From an uncultured Pelagibacteraceae bacterium (GTDB lineage Bacteria; Pseudomonadota; Alphaproteobacteria; Pelagibacterales; Pelagibacteraceae), in the NCBI GenBank assembly GCA_902516395.1, contig CABXYN010000010.1, positions 1 to 46,599 of the forward strand: DNA of 46,599 nt. Direction: 5' to 3'. Position numbers and translations under genes: made by a program. Of this stretch, positions 18,540 to 27,732 are shown piece after piece (the first letter of the stretch is position 1; every line of letters starts with the position of its first letter). The notes below the pieces were generated by a model. That model ran no database searches. It had not been told where the DNA came from and saw only the letters and a program-made list of their open reading frames with translations.

Positions 18540-19400
18540 TTAATATTTTAGCAAATAATTTGAATCATGAAAAGATGTAAGCATTCTTTTTTTCGTCGCA
18601 ACAATATGTGGATGATATTCAGAATTTTTATATTTCCATATTACTGGTTTATTAAGGGCATAACTTCCATAAATAAAAAATCTTTTTGGACAGTTTTTTT
18701 CCTTAAATCTATTTACTCCGTGATAAGAATTAGGAGTAGATTTAAAGAAAATTATACTTCCTTGTTTTGGCGTAAATTCCTTTAATTTATAAAGTTCATT
18801 AATTTTAGGAAATCTTCTAAAACTTTTTCTAAGGTTTTTAATAGCTTTTTTCTTGTATAATGTAAGAGATCCTCCATTTTTTTTTGGTATATCAGTTAAA
18901 TAGATCAAAAAATTATATAACCTATTCACATCATCTCTATGCGGTCTCAATCTATATCCTCCTTTAGATACTGAGAAATCAATATCTAAATTTAAATTTG
19001 GGTTTTTATAATTATTACCTAGTAGTTTTTTGAGCTCTTTGGAATTTACTTTTCTTTTTAGTGTATATTTTTTTTTATTAAATATTTTTGGTTCAAATAA
19101 ACTTTCCCAAGTATTTGTCTTAAACTCTGTTTTAAATTTCTTATCAATTTTATTATAAAATGTTTGTGTATTGAAAGTAGTAAAAATTTTTTTTGAGATT
19201 TTAGAACTTGAGATATACTTATTGAAATTTTTTGATCCTTTATTAATTCTACTTCTACCACCCATAATCATATCATCAAAACTTTTTGAATTACTTATTT
19301 CTTTAATTATAGAATTGCAGACTTTTTTACTGATTATTTGTTCTCCAACAATGACTGGGAAATTTGATTTAATTTTCTTAAGTTTGCTAATTTTCAGCAT
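18540..19400 (-). CDS. 2-oxoglutarate/Fe(II) oxygenase, small prolyl-hydroxylase-like
   Basis: A 286-residue protein with a Lys-rich N-terminal half that I cannot place and a C-terminal double-stranded beta-helix. The metal triad is His154 and Asp156 ('RLRPHRDDVNRLYNFLIYL') and His227 ('NSYHGVNRF'); Arg240 ('CPKRFFIYGSY') would hold 2-oxoglutarate. 'KKNGGSLTLYKKK' between them is the typical 2OG-FeII_Oxy strand. The substrate is unknown. Its start codon immediately follows the stop of the ketopantoate-reductase-like gene, so the two are probably translated together. Confidence 0.78.
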   Translation of the reverse strand: MLKISKLKKIKSNFPVIVGEQIISKKVCNSIIKEISNSKSFDDMIMGGRSRINKGSKNFNKYISSSKISKKIFTTFNTQTFYNKIDKKFKTEFKTNTWESLFEPKIFNKKKYTLKRKVNSKELKKLLGNNYKNPNLNLDIDFSVSKGGYRLRPHRDDVNRLYNFLIYLTDIPKKNGGSLTLYKKKAIKNLRKSFRRFPKINELYKLKEFTPKQGSIIFFKSTPNSYHGVNRFKEKNCPKRFFIYGSYALNKPVIWKYKNSEYHPHIVATKKRMLTSFHDSNYLLKY

Positions 19401-20345
19401 TTAGCTGTACATACCCTCTTTTACTCTAATCATTTTGTACATAAGGTCATTTAATGGCGTGGCTATTCCATGTTTTTTTCCTATTTTAGATACAGCGCCA
19501 CTTATGAAATCAATTTCAGTTTTTCTTTTATAAAGTACATCAAAAGCCATTGAAGATTTATTTGTTTGTTTTGAATCAACAATTTTATTGAACATAAATA
19601 AACATTCATCTTCAGAAACATCAACACCATCTGCTAAAGCAACATCTCTTGTTTCTAAAATTATCTCTTTACCTAAACTTCTAGAAACATCGTTGGCATT
19701 ATTATTTATGTAAAGATCAGTATGATGTAGATCAAAAATAGCAGAAAGTGGACCTATTGCGGTTAAAGCAAAAAGTTTCATCCATTTTCTTTTTTTTACA
19801 TCTTCAGCTGCAATCATTTCTAGATTATGAGCAGTAAATGTGTATGCAATTTCAGTTATTCTATCTGTTATCCCACCATCATATTCTCCTATCCAAGAGG
19901 GTAGAGCTGCATGATTCATAATATGACCAGGGCCTAAGATATTTGATGCTTGAGTTGTAGTTCCCCCAATTACTTTTTCATCGCCAACAATATTTTTAAT
20001 TATAGCTTCATGTCCAATTCCATTTTGAAAAGACATAAAAACAGTTTTATCGTTAATAATGTTTTTAATACTTTTTAAAGCAGGTTCCAGAGCCGTTGCT
20101 TTACACATGACTATCACAGCATCAACTTTTCCCATTGTAGATGGATCTGATGTTGCTGGTACCTTTATAAATCTATCACCACCATAACCATCCATTTTTA
20201 GACCATTTTTATTTATTTTATCAACGTGCTCTTTCCAAACATCAATGAGCATTACATTTAGACCTTTTTCAGCAAGCAGGCCTCCAAATAGACAACCCAT
20301 TGCTCCCGCTCCAAGAACTGCAACTTTCAAATCTTTATTATTCAT
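19401..20345 (-). CDS. Ketopantoate reductase (ApbA/PanE) family protein
   Basis: A 314-residue NADPH-dependent reductase of the ApbA/PanE superfamily: Rossmann 'LGAGAMGCLFGGLLAEKG' (11-28), 'SFQNGIGHEAII' and 'RKWMKLFALTAIGPLSAIFDL', where the Lys is the catalytic residue of the family. It may reduce 2-ketopantoate for coenzyme A, but its position as first gene of an operon with two 2OG oxygenases and a hydroxyacid dehydrogenase suggests a related branched 2-keto acid in catabolism. It is divergent from the DUF1907 gene across 64 bases. Confidence 0.85.
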   Translation of the reverse strand: MNNKDLKVAVLGAGAMGCLFGGLLAEKGLNVMLIDVWKEHVDKINKNGLKMDGYGGDRFIKVPATSDPSTMGKVDAVIVMCKATALEPALKSIKNIINDKTVFMSFQNGIGHEAIIKNIVGDEKVIGGTTTQASNILGPGHIMNHAALPSWIGEYDGGITDRITEIAYTFTAHNLEMIAAEDVKKRKWMKLFALTAIGPLSAIFDLHHTDLYINNNANDVSRSLGKEIILETRDVALADGVDVSEDECLFMFNKIVDSKQTNKSSMAFDVLYKRKTEIDFISGAVSKIGKKHGIATPLNDLMYKMIRVKEGMYS

Positions 20346-20409
20346 TTTTAAGAAACGAAATATATTAATGTATAGAAATTATGCAATATATTATGTAACT
20401 AATTTATAT

Positions 20410-21378
20410 ATGGAATTAAAAATAGAAAAAGGAATTTTTAAGAAATTCGAGTTAGAAGAAATAACAAATGCTTTGCAAGTTGGATTGTCAAAAAATTTTG
20501 AAAGTGTCACAGCAAAGATAGTTGATTGTCCAAATTTAAGAGATTGGAATTGTCCATCAGAAGGAATGAGTGGTAACCAAAGAATAATTGATGTTGGAGG
20601 AGAACCGTATATGCACGATCCTAAATATATTGGTACTGAATTCGATTATGCAGAAATATCAAAACTGATTGGGTCAGAGAAATCATACGCACTTGGCGCA
20701 GGATCTGGAGCAATGTCTTGTCTTGATGGGCACTGCGGTGAATTGGTTATAAACGAAAACTTAACAACAAAGGAGTATAGATCTTTAATAGCAAGGGTAG
20801 GTACAGATAAAAAATGTATTGTAGAGGACTATAATGACAGTAAACATGGCGGACTTGGCAATGTTTATTATTCAGATGGTGTTAAGGGTAAAGTTATTTA
20901 TTTAAAGATAAAGAAAAGAATTGGAAAACAAGGCTCATTGCCTCAAGCAATCAGAGCAGCACTTTCAGAAAATTTAAAAACATTTAACAACGATCATATC
21001 GCTTTAGCTGGTGTATTTAGAGTTTTAAATGGAAAAATAAGATCGCATGTTCAACCAGATTATAAGGATATAAAACATGAATACTACGATCCAAAATTAA
21101 TGAAATGTACAAAAGATTTTCTTCAATTTTATGAGCCAGTAGGGCCAAAATTACAATGTTATACCGTTTTATGGACAGGAGATCCAATGGGTGGAGAATT
21201 AAATCTAAGAGAGTCTGGAGAGCATACACATTTTCATTCATACGAACATAAAAATGATGCAGGACATTATCATTTTGATGTGACACCAGACGAGATTGAA
21301 TACGAAGGATATTTTAATACTGCACAAGAAGTTCACAGAGTAAATAATATTTATAAAGAATTAGCTGCGAAAAATTAA
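20410..21378 (+). CDS. DUF1907 (C11orf54/PTD012-like) putative zinc hydrolase
   Basis: A 322-residue bacterial relative of human C11orf54 (PTD012), a zinc protein reported to have ester hydrolase activity. Matching segments occur along the whole length: 'ELEEITNALQVGLSKNFE', 'VDCPNLRDW', 'RIIDVGGEPYMHDP', 'YALGAGSGAMSC', 'CIVEDYND', 'HTHFHSYEHKNDAGHYHFD' and 'YEGYFNTAQEVHRV'. The histidines expected to bind zinc are His272, His274 and His286; the loop is two residues longer than in the human protein. ATG 20410 is chosen over the longer frame from 20245, which would overlap the divergent gene. The gene stands alone on the plus strand between two minus-strand units. Its reaction in bacteria is unknown; an ester or lactone hydrolase fits. 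Confidence 0.85.
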   Translation: MELKIEKGIFKKFELEEITNALQVGLSKNFESVTAKIVDCPNLRDWNCPSEGMSGNQRIIDVGGEPYMHDPKYIGTEFDYAEISKLIGSEKSYALGAGSGAMSCLDGHCGELVINENLTTKEYRSLIARVGTDKKCIVEDYNDSKHGGLGNVYYSDGVKGKVIYLKIKKRIGKQGSLPQAIRAALSENLKTFNNDHIALAGVFRVLNGKIRSHVQPDYKDIKHEYYDPKLMKCTKDFLQFYEPVGPKLQCYTVLWTGDPMGGELNLRESGEHTHFHSYEHKNDAGHYHFDVTPDEIEYEGYFNTAQEVHRVNNIYKELAAKN

Positions 21379-21379
21379 T

Positions 21380-22171
21380 TTAGTAAGTTTCTGATTCTTT
21401 TTTGCTTATTGAGCCTTTCATTTTTTCTACAATTGCCTTAGCACCAGCGCTCATTGCCCTTTGATCTGCTCCAATAGTTACAAAGTTAAATCCTTTATCG
21501 ATCATTTTTTGTGCATACTCAGGTGTTCCATTATGAATTCCTGCAAAAATATTATTTTTTTTAGCATGCTCTAAAATTCTAAGAATTTCAGAATATGCCT
21601 TTGTATCTTCTGGTCTATCAAATCCAGGCTTTTCTCCAATTGCTAAACTTAAGTCAGCTGGGCCAATATATATTCCATCTACACCATCTGTAGACATAAT
21701 CTCATCTAATTTATCTAATGATTCTTTTGTTTCAATCATAGCTAATTTTAAAATTTCATCATTTGCATGGTCGGCATAATCAGCTCCACCATAAATCAAT
21801 CCTCTAACAGGACCAAAACTTCTATATCCTCTCGGAGGATACATGCATGCTTGTACAAATCTTTCTGCCTCTTCTTTATTACTAACCATAGGACATATAA
21901 TTCCATAACAACCAGCGTCTAAAATTTTCATGATTTGGCCTGGTTCATTCCAATTTACTCTTGCAAGAGGAGTTACATCAGTTGATGAAATAGTTTGAAG
22001 CATTGGGAGTGCATTTGTGTAATCAACAAGTCCATGCTGCATATCTACAGTAAGAGAATCCCAACCTTGATGTGCCATAACTTCTGCTGATACAGTACTT
22101 GGTATTTGTAACCAACCATTTACAACAGGCTTACCTTCATTCATCATTTGTTTGACTTTATTTTTTCTCAT
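21380..22171 (-). CDS. HpcH/HpaI-family class II aldolase
   Basis: A 263-residue metal-dependent aldolase that would split a 2-keto-3-deoxy sugar acid or similar compound into pyruvate and an aldehyde. Catalytic and metal residues of the family are visible: His46 ('DMQHGLVD'), Arg71 ('LARVNW'), Glu147 ('AMIETKES') and Asp173 ('IGPADLSL'). 'CMYPPRGYRSFGPVRGL' is a signature of the 2-keto-3-deoxy-L-rhamnonate / 4-hydroxy-2-oxo-acid aldolase group. Its start overlaps the stop of the upstream aldehyde dehydrogenase by one base, which suggests that this enzyme oxidises the aldehyde formed. Confidence 0.9.
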   Translation of the reverse strand: MRKNKVKQMMNEGKPVVNGWLQIPSTVSAEVMAHQGWDSLTVDMQHGLVDYTNALPMLQTISSTDVTPLARVNWNEPGQIMKILDAGCYGIICPMVSNKEEAERFVQACMYPPRGYRSFGPVRGLIYGGADYADHANDEILKLAMIETKESLDKLDEIMSTDGVDGIYIGPADLSLAIGEKPGFDRPEDTKAYSEILRILEHAKKNNIFAGIHNGTPEYAQKMIDKGFNFVTIGADQRAMSAGAKAIVEKMKGSISKKESETY

Positions 22172-23613
22172 TAATAATTGAGACCGAAGTGAGTATACTT
22201 AACGTTCAAATAATCTTTGATGGCCATAGAACCACCTTCTCTTCCATAACCTGTTTGTTTTATTCCTCCAAAAGGAACTTCAGCAAAAGCAATTGTTGGA
22301 TGGTTTACAGCGCATGTTCCAGTTTCCATTTTTTCTGAGACTTTATGCGCTTTTTCTAAGGAATTTGTGTAGATATAGCTTGCTAAACCAAGGTCATTAT
22401 CATTAGCTCGCTTAACAACTTCATCTGTGTCTTTAAAAGTAAGCAATGGAACTAAAGGTCCAAATGGCTCTTCTCTAGCAATTGTAAAATTATCTTTAAC
22501 ATTATCAAATATTGTTGGTTCGTAAAAATAACCTTTATTAAAACCAGCCGGTCTTTTTCCACCACATAAAACTGTTGCGCCCTCATTTTTAGTTTTTTCT
22601 ACTAACGCCTCTATTTCATTTAATCTTTTTTCTGTTGTTAAAGGTCCTAGAATTGTATCTTCATCCATTCCGTTACCAACTTTAAGTTTAGTGACTTTTT
22701 CAACTAAAGTTTTAGCAAATTCATCTTTTTTACTTTCATGAATATAAAATCTCGCAGGCGATATACAAACTTGACCATTATTTCTAAATTTAGCAGTGAT
22801 TGCCATATCAGTTACTTTGTTTATATCTACATCGTCAAAAACAATAAAAGGTGAATGACCACTTAACTCCATTGTAACTCTTTGCACTTTTTCAGCAGCT
22901 TGTTTTAAAATTAGTTTTCCAACTCTTGTTGAACCAGTTATAGAAACTTTTTTTACTATGTCAGATGATATTAATTGAGATGAAATTTTAGCTGGGTCAC
23001 CAGATAATAAATTTACTACTCCTGGAGGAACACCCGCATCATTTATAATATTCATAAGCTCCATCACACTACCTGGAGTAATTACATCAGGCTTACAAAT
23101 TACTGAACATCCTGCAGCTAAAGCAGTGGAAATTTTTCTTGAAGATAAAACTATTGGAAAATTCCATGGTATTAATCCAGCAACAACCCCAACAGGTTCA
23201 TATTTAACATACATCCTCGTATGTTCAAATCTACTTTCGACTATTTGACCATAAATTCTTTTTGTTTCTTCAGAGTTCCATTCAAAAATATCTGCAGCTC
23301 CTCCAACCTCTCCTTTTGCTTCTGATAGTGGCTTTCCAACTTCTAATGTGAGCCACTTAGCTAAGACATCTGTTCTCTCTCTCATTAGATCGGCAATTTT
23401 TCTTATTATTTTTGATCTTTGCCAAGGTGGAGTATTTCTCCAAACTTCTAGACCTTTTTCTGCAGACTTAAGTGCTTTGTTTACATCTTCTTCACCTGCT
23501 TTAGACGCCTTACCTAAAACTTCTTCTGTTGCAGGATTTAAAACATCATAAGTTTCATTATTTTGTGATGCTTGCCATTTGCCATCAATGAATTGTCCAA
23601 ATTTGCTATACAT
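22171..23613 (-). CDS. NAD(P)-dependent aldehyde dehydrogenase
   Basis: A 480-residue ALDH of the succinate-semialdehyde/glycolaldehyde type. The oxyanion Asn151 ('PWNFP'), Lys174 ('CKPDVITP'), 'TGSTRVG' (226-232), catalytic Glu249 ('MELSGHSPF') and nucleophile Cys283 ('GQVCISPAR') are in place. The usual ELGGK stretch reads ELSGH here. The substrate is not certain: lactaldehyde, glycolaldehyde or a semialdehyde would suit the aldolase translated after it. It is divergent from iolD across 55 bases. Confidence 0.92.
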   Translation of the reverse strand: MYSKFGQFIDGKWQASQNNETYDVLNPATEEVLGKASKAGEEDVNKALKSAEKGLEVWRNTPPWQRSKIIRKIADLMRERTDVLAKWLTLEVGKPLSEAKGEVGGAADIFEWNSEETKRIYGQIVESRFEHTRMYVKYEPVGVVAGLIPWNFPIVLSSRKISTALAAGCSVICKPDVITPGSVMELMNIINDAGVPPGVVNLLSGDPAKISSQLISSDIVKKVSITGSTRVGKLILKQAAEKVQRVTMELSGHSPFIVFDDVDINKVTDMAITAKFRNNGQVCISPARFYIHESKKDEFAKTLVEKVTKLKVGNGMDEDTILGPLTTEKRLNEIEALVEKTKNEGATVLCGGKRPAGFNKGYFYEPTIFDNVKDNFTIAREEPFGPLVPLLTFKDTDEVVKRANDNDLGLASYIYTNSLEKAHKVSEKMETGTCAVNHPTIAFAEVPFGGIKQTGYGREGGSMAIKDYLNVKYTHFGLNY

Positions 23614-23668
23614 AATTTTTATTTTGTGGTTTATTAGTTGAATATTTGAGGAGAATATAACTAGAAAA

Positions 23669-25513
23669 ATGAGAAAAATAAAGCTTACTTGCGCGCATGC
23701 ATTGGTTAAACATTTAATCGCTCAGAAAGTCTATATTGATGGTCAAGTTAAGCCTTTGTTTCCTGGTGTATTCGGTATATTTGGGCATGGAAATGTCGCC
23801 TGTCTAGGACAAGCATTAGAGGAAAATAAAGATCAACTTCCAACATACAGGGGTCATCACGAACAAAATATGGCTTTAACAGGTGTTGCTTATGCAAGAG
23901 CTAAAAGAAGAAAGCAAATTTTTATTGCAACAAGTTCGGTTGGACCAGGATCTACAAACCTAGTTACAGCATCAGCTGTAGCAATGAGTAATAGATTGCC
24001 AATTTTATTTTTACCTGGAGACACTTACGCAAATAGAATGCCAGATCCAGTTTTGCAACAGGTTGAACACTTTTCAAATCCGGGAATGACAGCTAACGAC
24101 TCATTTAAACCAGTTACAAAATATTTTGATAGAATTACAAGACCAGAGCAAATATTACAGTCACTCCCTCAAGCAATTCAAACCATGTTAGATCCAGCAG
24201 AGTGTGGACCTGCATGTTTATCTTTGTGCCAAGATGTACAAGGTGAAACTTTTGATTATCCTGAGGAATTTTTTAAAGAAAGAATTCATAATATTAGAAG
24301 ACCTAGACCTGACGATTTTCAAATCAAACAAGCAGTTGAAAAAATTAAAAATTCGAAAAAACCTATTATAATTTCTGGAGGTGGAGTATTTTATTCTGAT
24401 GCAATGGATGAGTTAGGCAATTTTGCAATTAAACATAATATACCAGTAACCCAAACAGTTATGGGATACTCAACAATGAAAAAAGATCATTCTCATTTTG
24501 TAGGACCAATAGGTGGCCTTGGTGGCAAGGCAGCAAATAACTTGGCAAAAGAAACTGATTTAGCAATTTGCATAGGAACTAAGCTTGCAGATTTTACAAC
24601 CGGCTCGTGGGCTAATTTTGAAAATCCTGAATTTAAATTAGTTTCAATTAATATAGCAAGACATGATGCCAACAAACATTTAGCAGAAGCAGTTATAGGT
24701 GATGCAAAAGTTACCTTAACAGAATTATCTAACGCTATTGGGGATTGGAAATCATCTGATAGCTGGCATAAAAAATCACAAATCGAGTTAAAATCTTGGA
24801 ATGAATATGTGGATAAAGAGAGTGGTCCTACAAATCAAGAATTACCAAGTTATGCTCATGCTGTTGGAGCAATTTATAGAAATTCAGATCCAACTGATAT
24901 AGCTGTTACAGCAGCTGGAGGTTTGGTCGGAGAAGTTGTTCAAGTTTGGCGTCCAAAAGAGTTAAATACTCATGAAACGGAGTGGGGATTTAGTTGCATG
25001 AGTTATGAAATTTCTGGTGCTCTTGGTATAAAAATGGCCAATCCTGATAAAGACGTAATTGCTTTTGTTGGCGATGGATCATACCTACTTAATAATTCAG
25101 ATATATATTCTTCAGTAATTACTAATAATAAATTAATAATCATTGTATGTGATAATGGAGGTCATGCTGTTATAAATAGACTTCAATTGTTCAAGGGTGG
25201 AAAAGAATTTAATTGTTTGTTTAATTCCTCAAATATTCAAAACTCCAAAGAAGTAAATTTCGCTCAACATGCAGCTAGCATGGGAGCAAAATCAGAACAT
25301 GTTTCTAGTATTTCAGAATTAGAAGAAGCATTTAAAAGAGCTAAACAATCAGATGTAACTTATCTTATATCAATTAAAACACATAGTTACGAATGGCTTG
25401 AAGGATCTGCTTATTGGGAAAGCCCTACGCTTGAAATACCAACATCAAAAGAAAATGAGGAAGCATTAAAACTCCACAAAGAAGGAAAATCAAAACAGAG
25501 ACAAGGTGTTTAA
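23669..25513 (+). CDS. iolD: 3D-(3,5/4)-trihydroxycyclohexane-1,2-dione hydrolase IolD
   Basis: Thiamine-diphosphate enzyme that opens the ring of the IolE product to give 5-deoxy-glucuronate. The 614-residue length and sequence fit IolD: catalytic Glu65 in 'RGHHEQNMALTG', 'SSVGPGSTNL', 'GGLGGKAAN', 'TTGSWANF', and the ThDP/metal motif 'VGDGSYLLNNSDIYSS' in the C-terminal third. A GAGGAG box lies 15 bases before the ATG, farther than usual; no nearer ATG, GTG or TTG exists in frame. It opens a plus-strand run of eight genes through 31992 that includes a sugar ABC transporter. No iolB, iolC or iolJ is near. Confidence 0.93.
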   Translation: MRKIKLTCAHALVKHLIAQKVYIDGQVKPLFPGVFGIFGHGNVACLGQALEENKDQLPTYRGHHEQNMALTGVAYARAKRRKQIFIATSSVGPGSTNLVTASAVAMSNRLPILFLPGDTYANRMPDPVLQQVEHFSNPGMTANDSFKPVTKYFDRITRPEQILQSLPQAIQTMLDPAECGPACLSLCQDVQGETFDYPEEFFKERIHNIRRPRPDDFQIKQAVEKIKNSKKPIIISGGGVFYSDAMDELGNFAIKHNIPVTQTVMGYSTMKKDHSHFVGPIGGLGGKAANNLAKETDLAICIGTKLADFTTGSWANFENPEFKLVSINIARHDANKHLAEAVIGDAKVTLTELSNAIGDWKSSDSWHKKSQIELKSWNEYVDKESGPTNQELPSYAHAVGAIYRNSDPTDIAVTAAGGLVGEVVQVWRPKELNTHETEWGFSCMSYEISGALGIKMANPDKDVIAFVGDGSYLLNNSDIYSSVITNNKLIIIVCDNGGHAVINRLQLFKGGKEFNCLFNSSNIQNSKEVNFAQHAASMGAKSEHVSSISELEEAFKRAKQSDVTYLISIKTHSYEWLEGSAYWESPTLEIPTSKENEEALKLHKEGKSKQRQGV

Positions 25514-25522
25514 AAACTTTAT

Positions 25523-26680
25523 ATGAATAAAGTTTTTAAAATTGGATTAATAGGTTGTGGACATATTGCTGAAACATATTTTAGAGCTGAAAAATATTTT
25601 AATAATATAAAAATTATTAAATGTGCTGATATTAATGAGAAAGCTTCTAAGCGTTGTGCTTTAAATTTTGGAATAAAATCTGTAACTGTTAATGAGCTTC
25701 TTAAAGATAATGAAATAGAAATTATTTTAAACCTTACAATTCCAAAAGCACATTATCAAATATCTAAAAAAGCTTTAATAAATGGAAAACATATTTATTC
25801 AGAAAAACCATTAGCAATAAATTTAAATGATGGAAAAAAATTATTAAAAATTTCAAAAAAGAAAAAATTATATTTAGGAAACGCTCCTGATACTTTTTTA
25901 GGAGGTGGAATTCAAAAATCTAAAGAATTAGTTGAAAAAAATATTATAGGAAATGTAAAATTAGGAAATGCAGTTTTTGCATTTCCTGGTATTCAATCCT
26001 ACCATCCTAATCCTGAACCTTGGTTTACAAAAAAAGAGGGAGGTCCTGTTATCGATATGGGACCATATTATATTACTGCTTTAGTAAATCTTTTAGGACC
26101 AGCAAAAAAAGTTACAGGCACTATCATTCAAGGCCAAAAATATAGAACTATTGGGATAGGACCAAAAAAAGGCAAAAAATTTAAGGTAGAATGTCCAACT
26201 ACTTATTTATCTACAATTACTTTTAAAAATAACTCCGTTATAAGATTAACATTATCATTTGATGTTATAGCTCATCAAAGAAATCATATTGAGTTATATG
26301 GAGAAAAAGGGTCAATGATAGTTCCAGATCCAAATATGTTCGGTGGATCAGTATTAACTTGCAATAAATTAGGCGATAACTGGAAAGAGTTTAAGACTTC
26401 AAAAATGCCATTAGGGAGGATTAATATAAGAACACAAAGTTCAAGAGCTAATGAAACACCAACTAATGCAAACTATCGAGGTGTGGGGTTATCAGAGATG
26501 GCATATTCGATTGAAAATAAAAGAAAACATTTGTGTAATGGTGAAATTTCTCTTCATGTATTAGACATTATAACTTCTATTATGAAAGCGGCCAGGTCTG
26601 GCAAAATTCAATACATTAATACCTTTTGCGCAAAACCAAAAAAGTTTTCAAAATTAGATATTAAGAAATTACTAAAGTAA
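25523..26680 (+). CDS. Gfo/Idh/MocA-family oxidoreductase
   Basis: A 385-residue sugar/polyol dehydrogenase. It has the Rossmann motif 'GLIGCGHIAETYF' at 8-20, 'SEKPLAIN' with the catalytic Lys, then 'NAPDTFLGGGIQKSKELV' and 'GGPVIDMGPYYITALVNLLGP', a pattern of the Gfo/Idh subgroup found in glycoside and inositol-type clusters. It starts 9 bases after iolD and ends 7 bases before the next gene. The substrate could be the solute brought in by the ABC transporter encoded downstream. Confidence 0.87.
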   Translation: MNKVFKIGLIGCGHIAETYFRAEKYFNNIKIIKCADINEKASKRCALNFGIKSVTVNELLKDNEIEIILNLTIPKAHYQISKKALINGKHIYSEKPLAINLNDGKKLLKISKKKKLYLGNAPDTFLGGGIQKSKELVEKNIIGNVKLGNAVFAFPGIQSYHPNPEPWFTKKEGGPVIDMGPYYITALVNLLGPAKKVTGTIIQGQKYRTIGIGPKKGKKFKVECPTTYLSTITFKNNSVIRLTLSFDVIAHQRNHIELYGEKGSMIVPDPNMFGGSVLTCNKLGDNWKEFKTSKMPLGRINIRTQSSRANETPTNANYRGVGLSEMAYSIENKRKHLCNGEISLHVLDIITSIMKAARSGKIQYINTFCAKPKKFSKLDIKKLLK

Positions 26681-26687
26681 ATATAAA

Positions 26688-27710
26688 ATGAAAAAACATA
26701 TCGTAATTTCAGATCCATTTCCAAGAACATTAGATTTAATTTTTTCAAAAAAAAAACTTAAGGAATTAAAATCAAAATATAAGTTAATAATAGCTCCTAA
26801 GTTTAATAAAAAAGATTTTTACGAAAAAAATATTCACAAAGCCACTTTTATAATGGGCCAACCAGATCTTGACAAAAATCTTTTATCAAAAGCCACACAA
26901 TTGAAATGTATTATAAATGTTGAAAGTAATTTTATGGATAATATTGACTATGAATATTGTTTTAAAAAAAAAATTGATGTCATAGCTACATCACCTGTAT
27001 TTTCAAAACCAGTTGCTGAAATAGCTTTAGGTATGACTTTATCCATATTAAGAAACATCCATAATGCTCATTTCGATTTTGTAAGAGGAAAAGAAAAATA
27101 TGGTTTAGAAAGTAATTTAAGTGCTTCTCTTTTAACAAATAAAAAAATTGGATTATTGGGGTTTGGAGATTTAGCAAAGGCGCTTTATCCTCTTTTACTA
27201 CCCTTTACAAAAAATATAAATGTATACGATCCCTGGGTACCTAACAAAATTATTAAAAAAGCTGGTTTTAAATCAATTAATCTAAGTAAAATGTTTAGCG
27301 ATTGTGAGATTATTTATGTACTAGCAACAATCACAACTAAAAATAAAAATTTAATAGACAAAAAATTATTAAATAGAATGAGGTCAAAATCAGTTTTTGT
27401 TTTAATGAGTAGAGCAGCAATTGTTAATTTTGGGGATCTTAAAAAAAGAATTAAAAAAGGAGATATCTTTGTAGCAACGGATGTATTTCCTGAAGAGCCG
27501 GTTAAAAAAAATGATCCAATTAGAAAACTTAAAAATGTATTGTTTTCAGCTCATAGGGCGGGAGCTTTAGAACAGGCTTTTTTTGAAATGGGTGAAATTG
27601 TTCTAAAAGATATGAGCTTAATTTTAAAAAAAAAGGCTCCAAAATTCTGTAAAAGAGCTCGAAGCAAAACAGTAAATCTTTTAGCCTCAAAACCTGTTGC
27701 AATTAACTGA
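26688..27710 (+). CDS. D-2-hydroxyacid dehydrogenase family protein
   Basis: A 340-residue member of the D-isomer-specific 2-hydroxyacid dehydrogenase family, distant from the copy at 16572-17528. 'GLLGFGDLAKAL' is the nucleotide-binding turn, and catalytic Arg, Glu and His are recognisable in 'LMSRAAIVNFGDL', 'DVFPEEPV' and 'SAHRAGA'. The N-terminal substrate domain is poorly conserved and Lys-rich. The substrate is unknown. It lies between a Gfo/Idh gene and the ABC transporter genes of the same operon. Confidence 0.83.
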   Translation: MKKHIVISDPFPRTLDLIFSKKKLKELKSKYKLIIAPKFNKKDFYEKNIHKATFIMGQPDLDKNLLSKATQLKCIINVESNFMDNIDYEYCFKKKIDVIATSPVFSKPVAEIALGMTLSILRNIHNAHFDFVRGKEKYGLESNLSASLLTNKKIGLLGFGDLAKALYPLLLPFTKNINVYDPWVPNKIIKKAGFKSINLSKMFSDCEIIYVLATITTKNKNLIDKKLLNRMRSKSVFVLMSRAAIVNFGDLKKRIKKGDIFVATDVFPEEPVKKNDPIRKLKNVLFSAHRAGALEQAFFEMGEIVLKDMSLILKKKAPKFCKRARSKTVNLLASKPVAIN

Positions 27711-27732
27711 TTTTTTTATATTTTCATGATTT

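Noticed and set aside
20245..20409. 55-codon N-terminal extension of the DUF1907 gene
   Set aside because: It would run through the start of the divergent ketopantoate-reductase-like gene; family length and similarity begin at ATG 20410.
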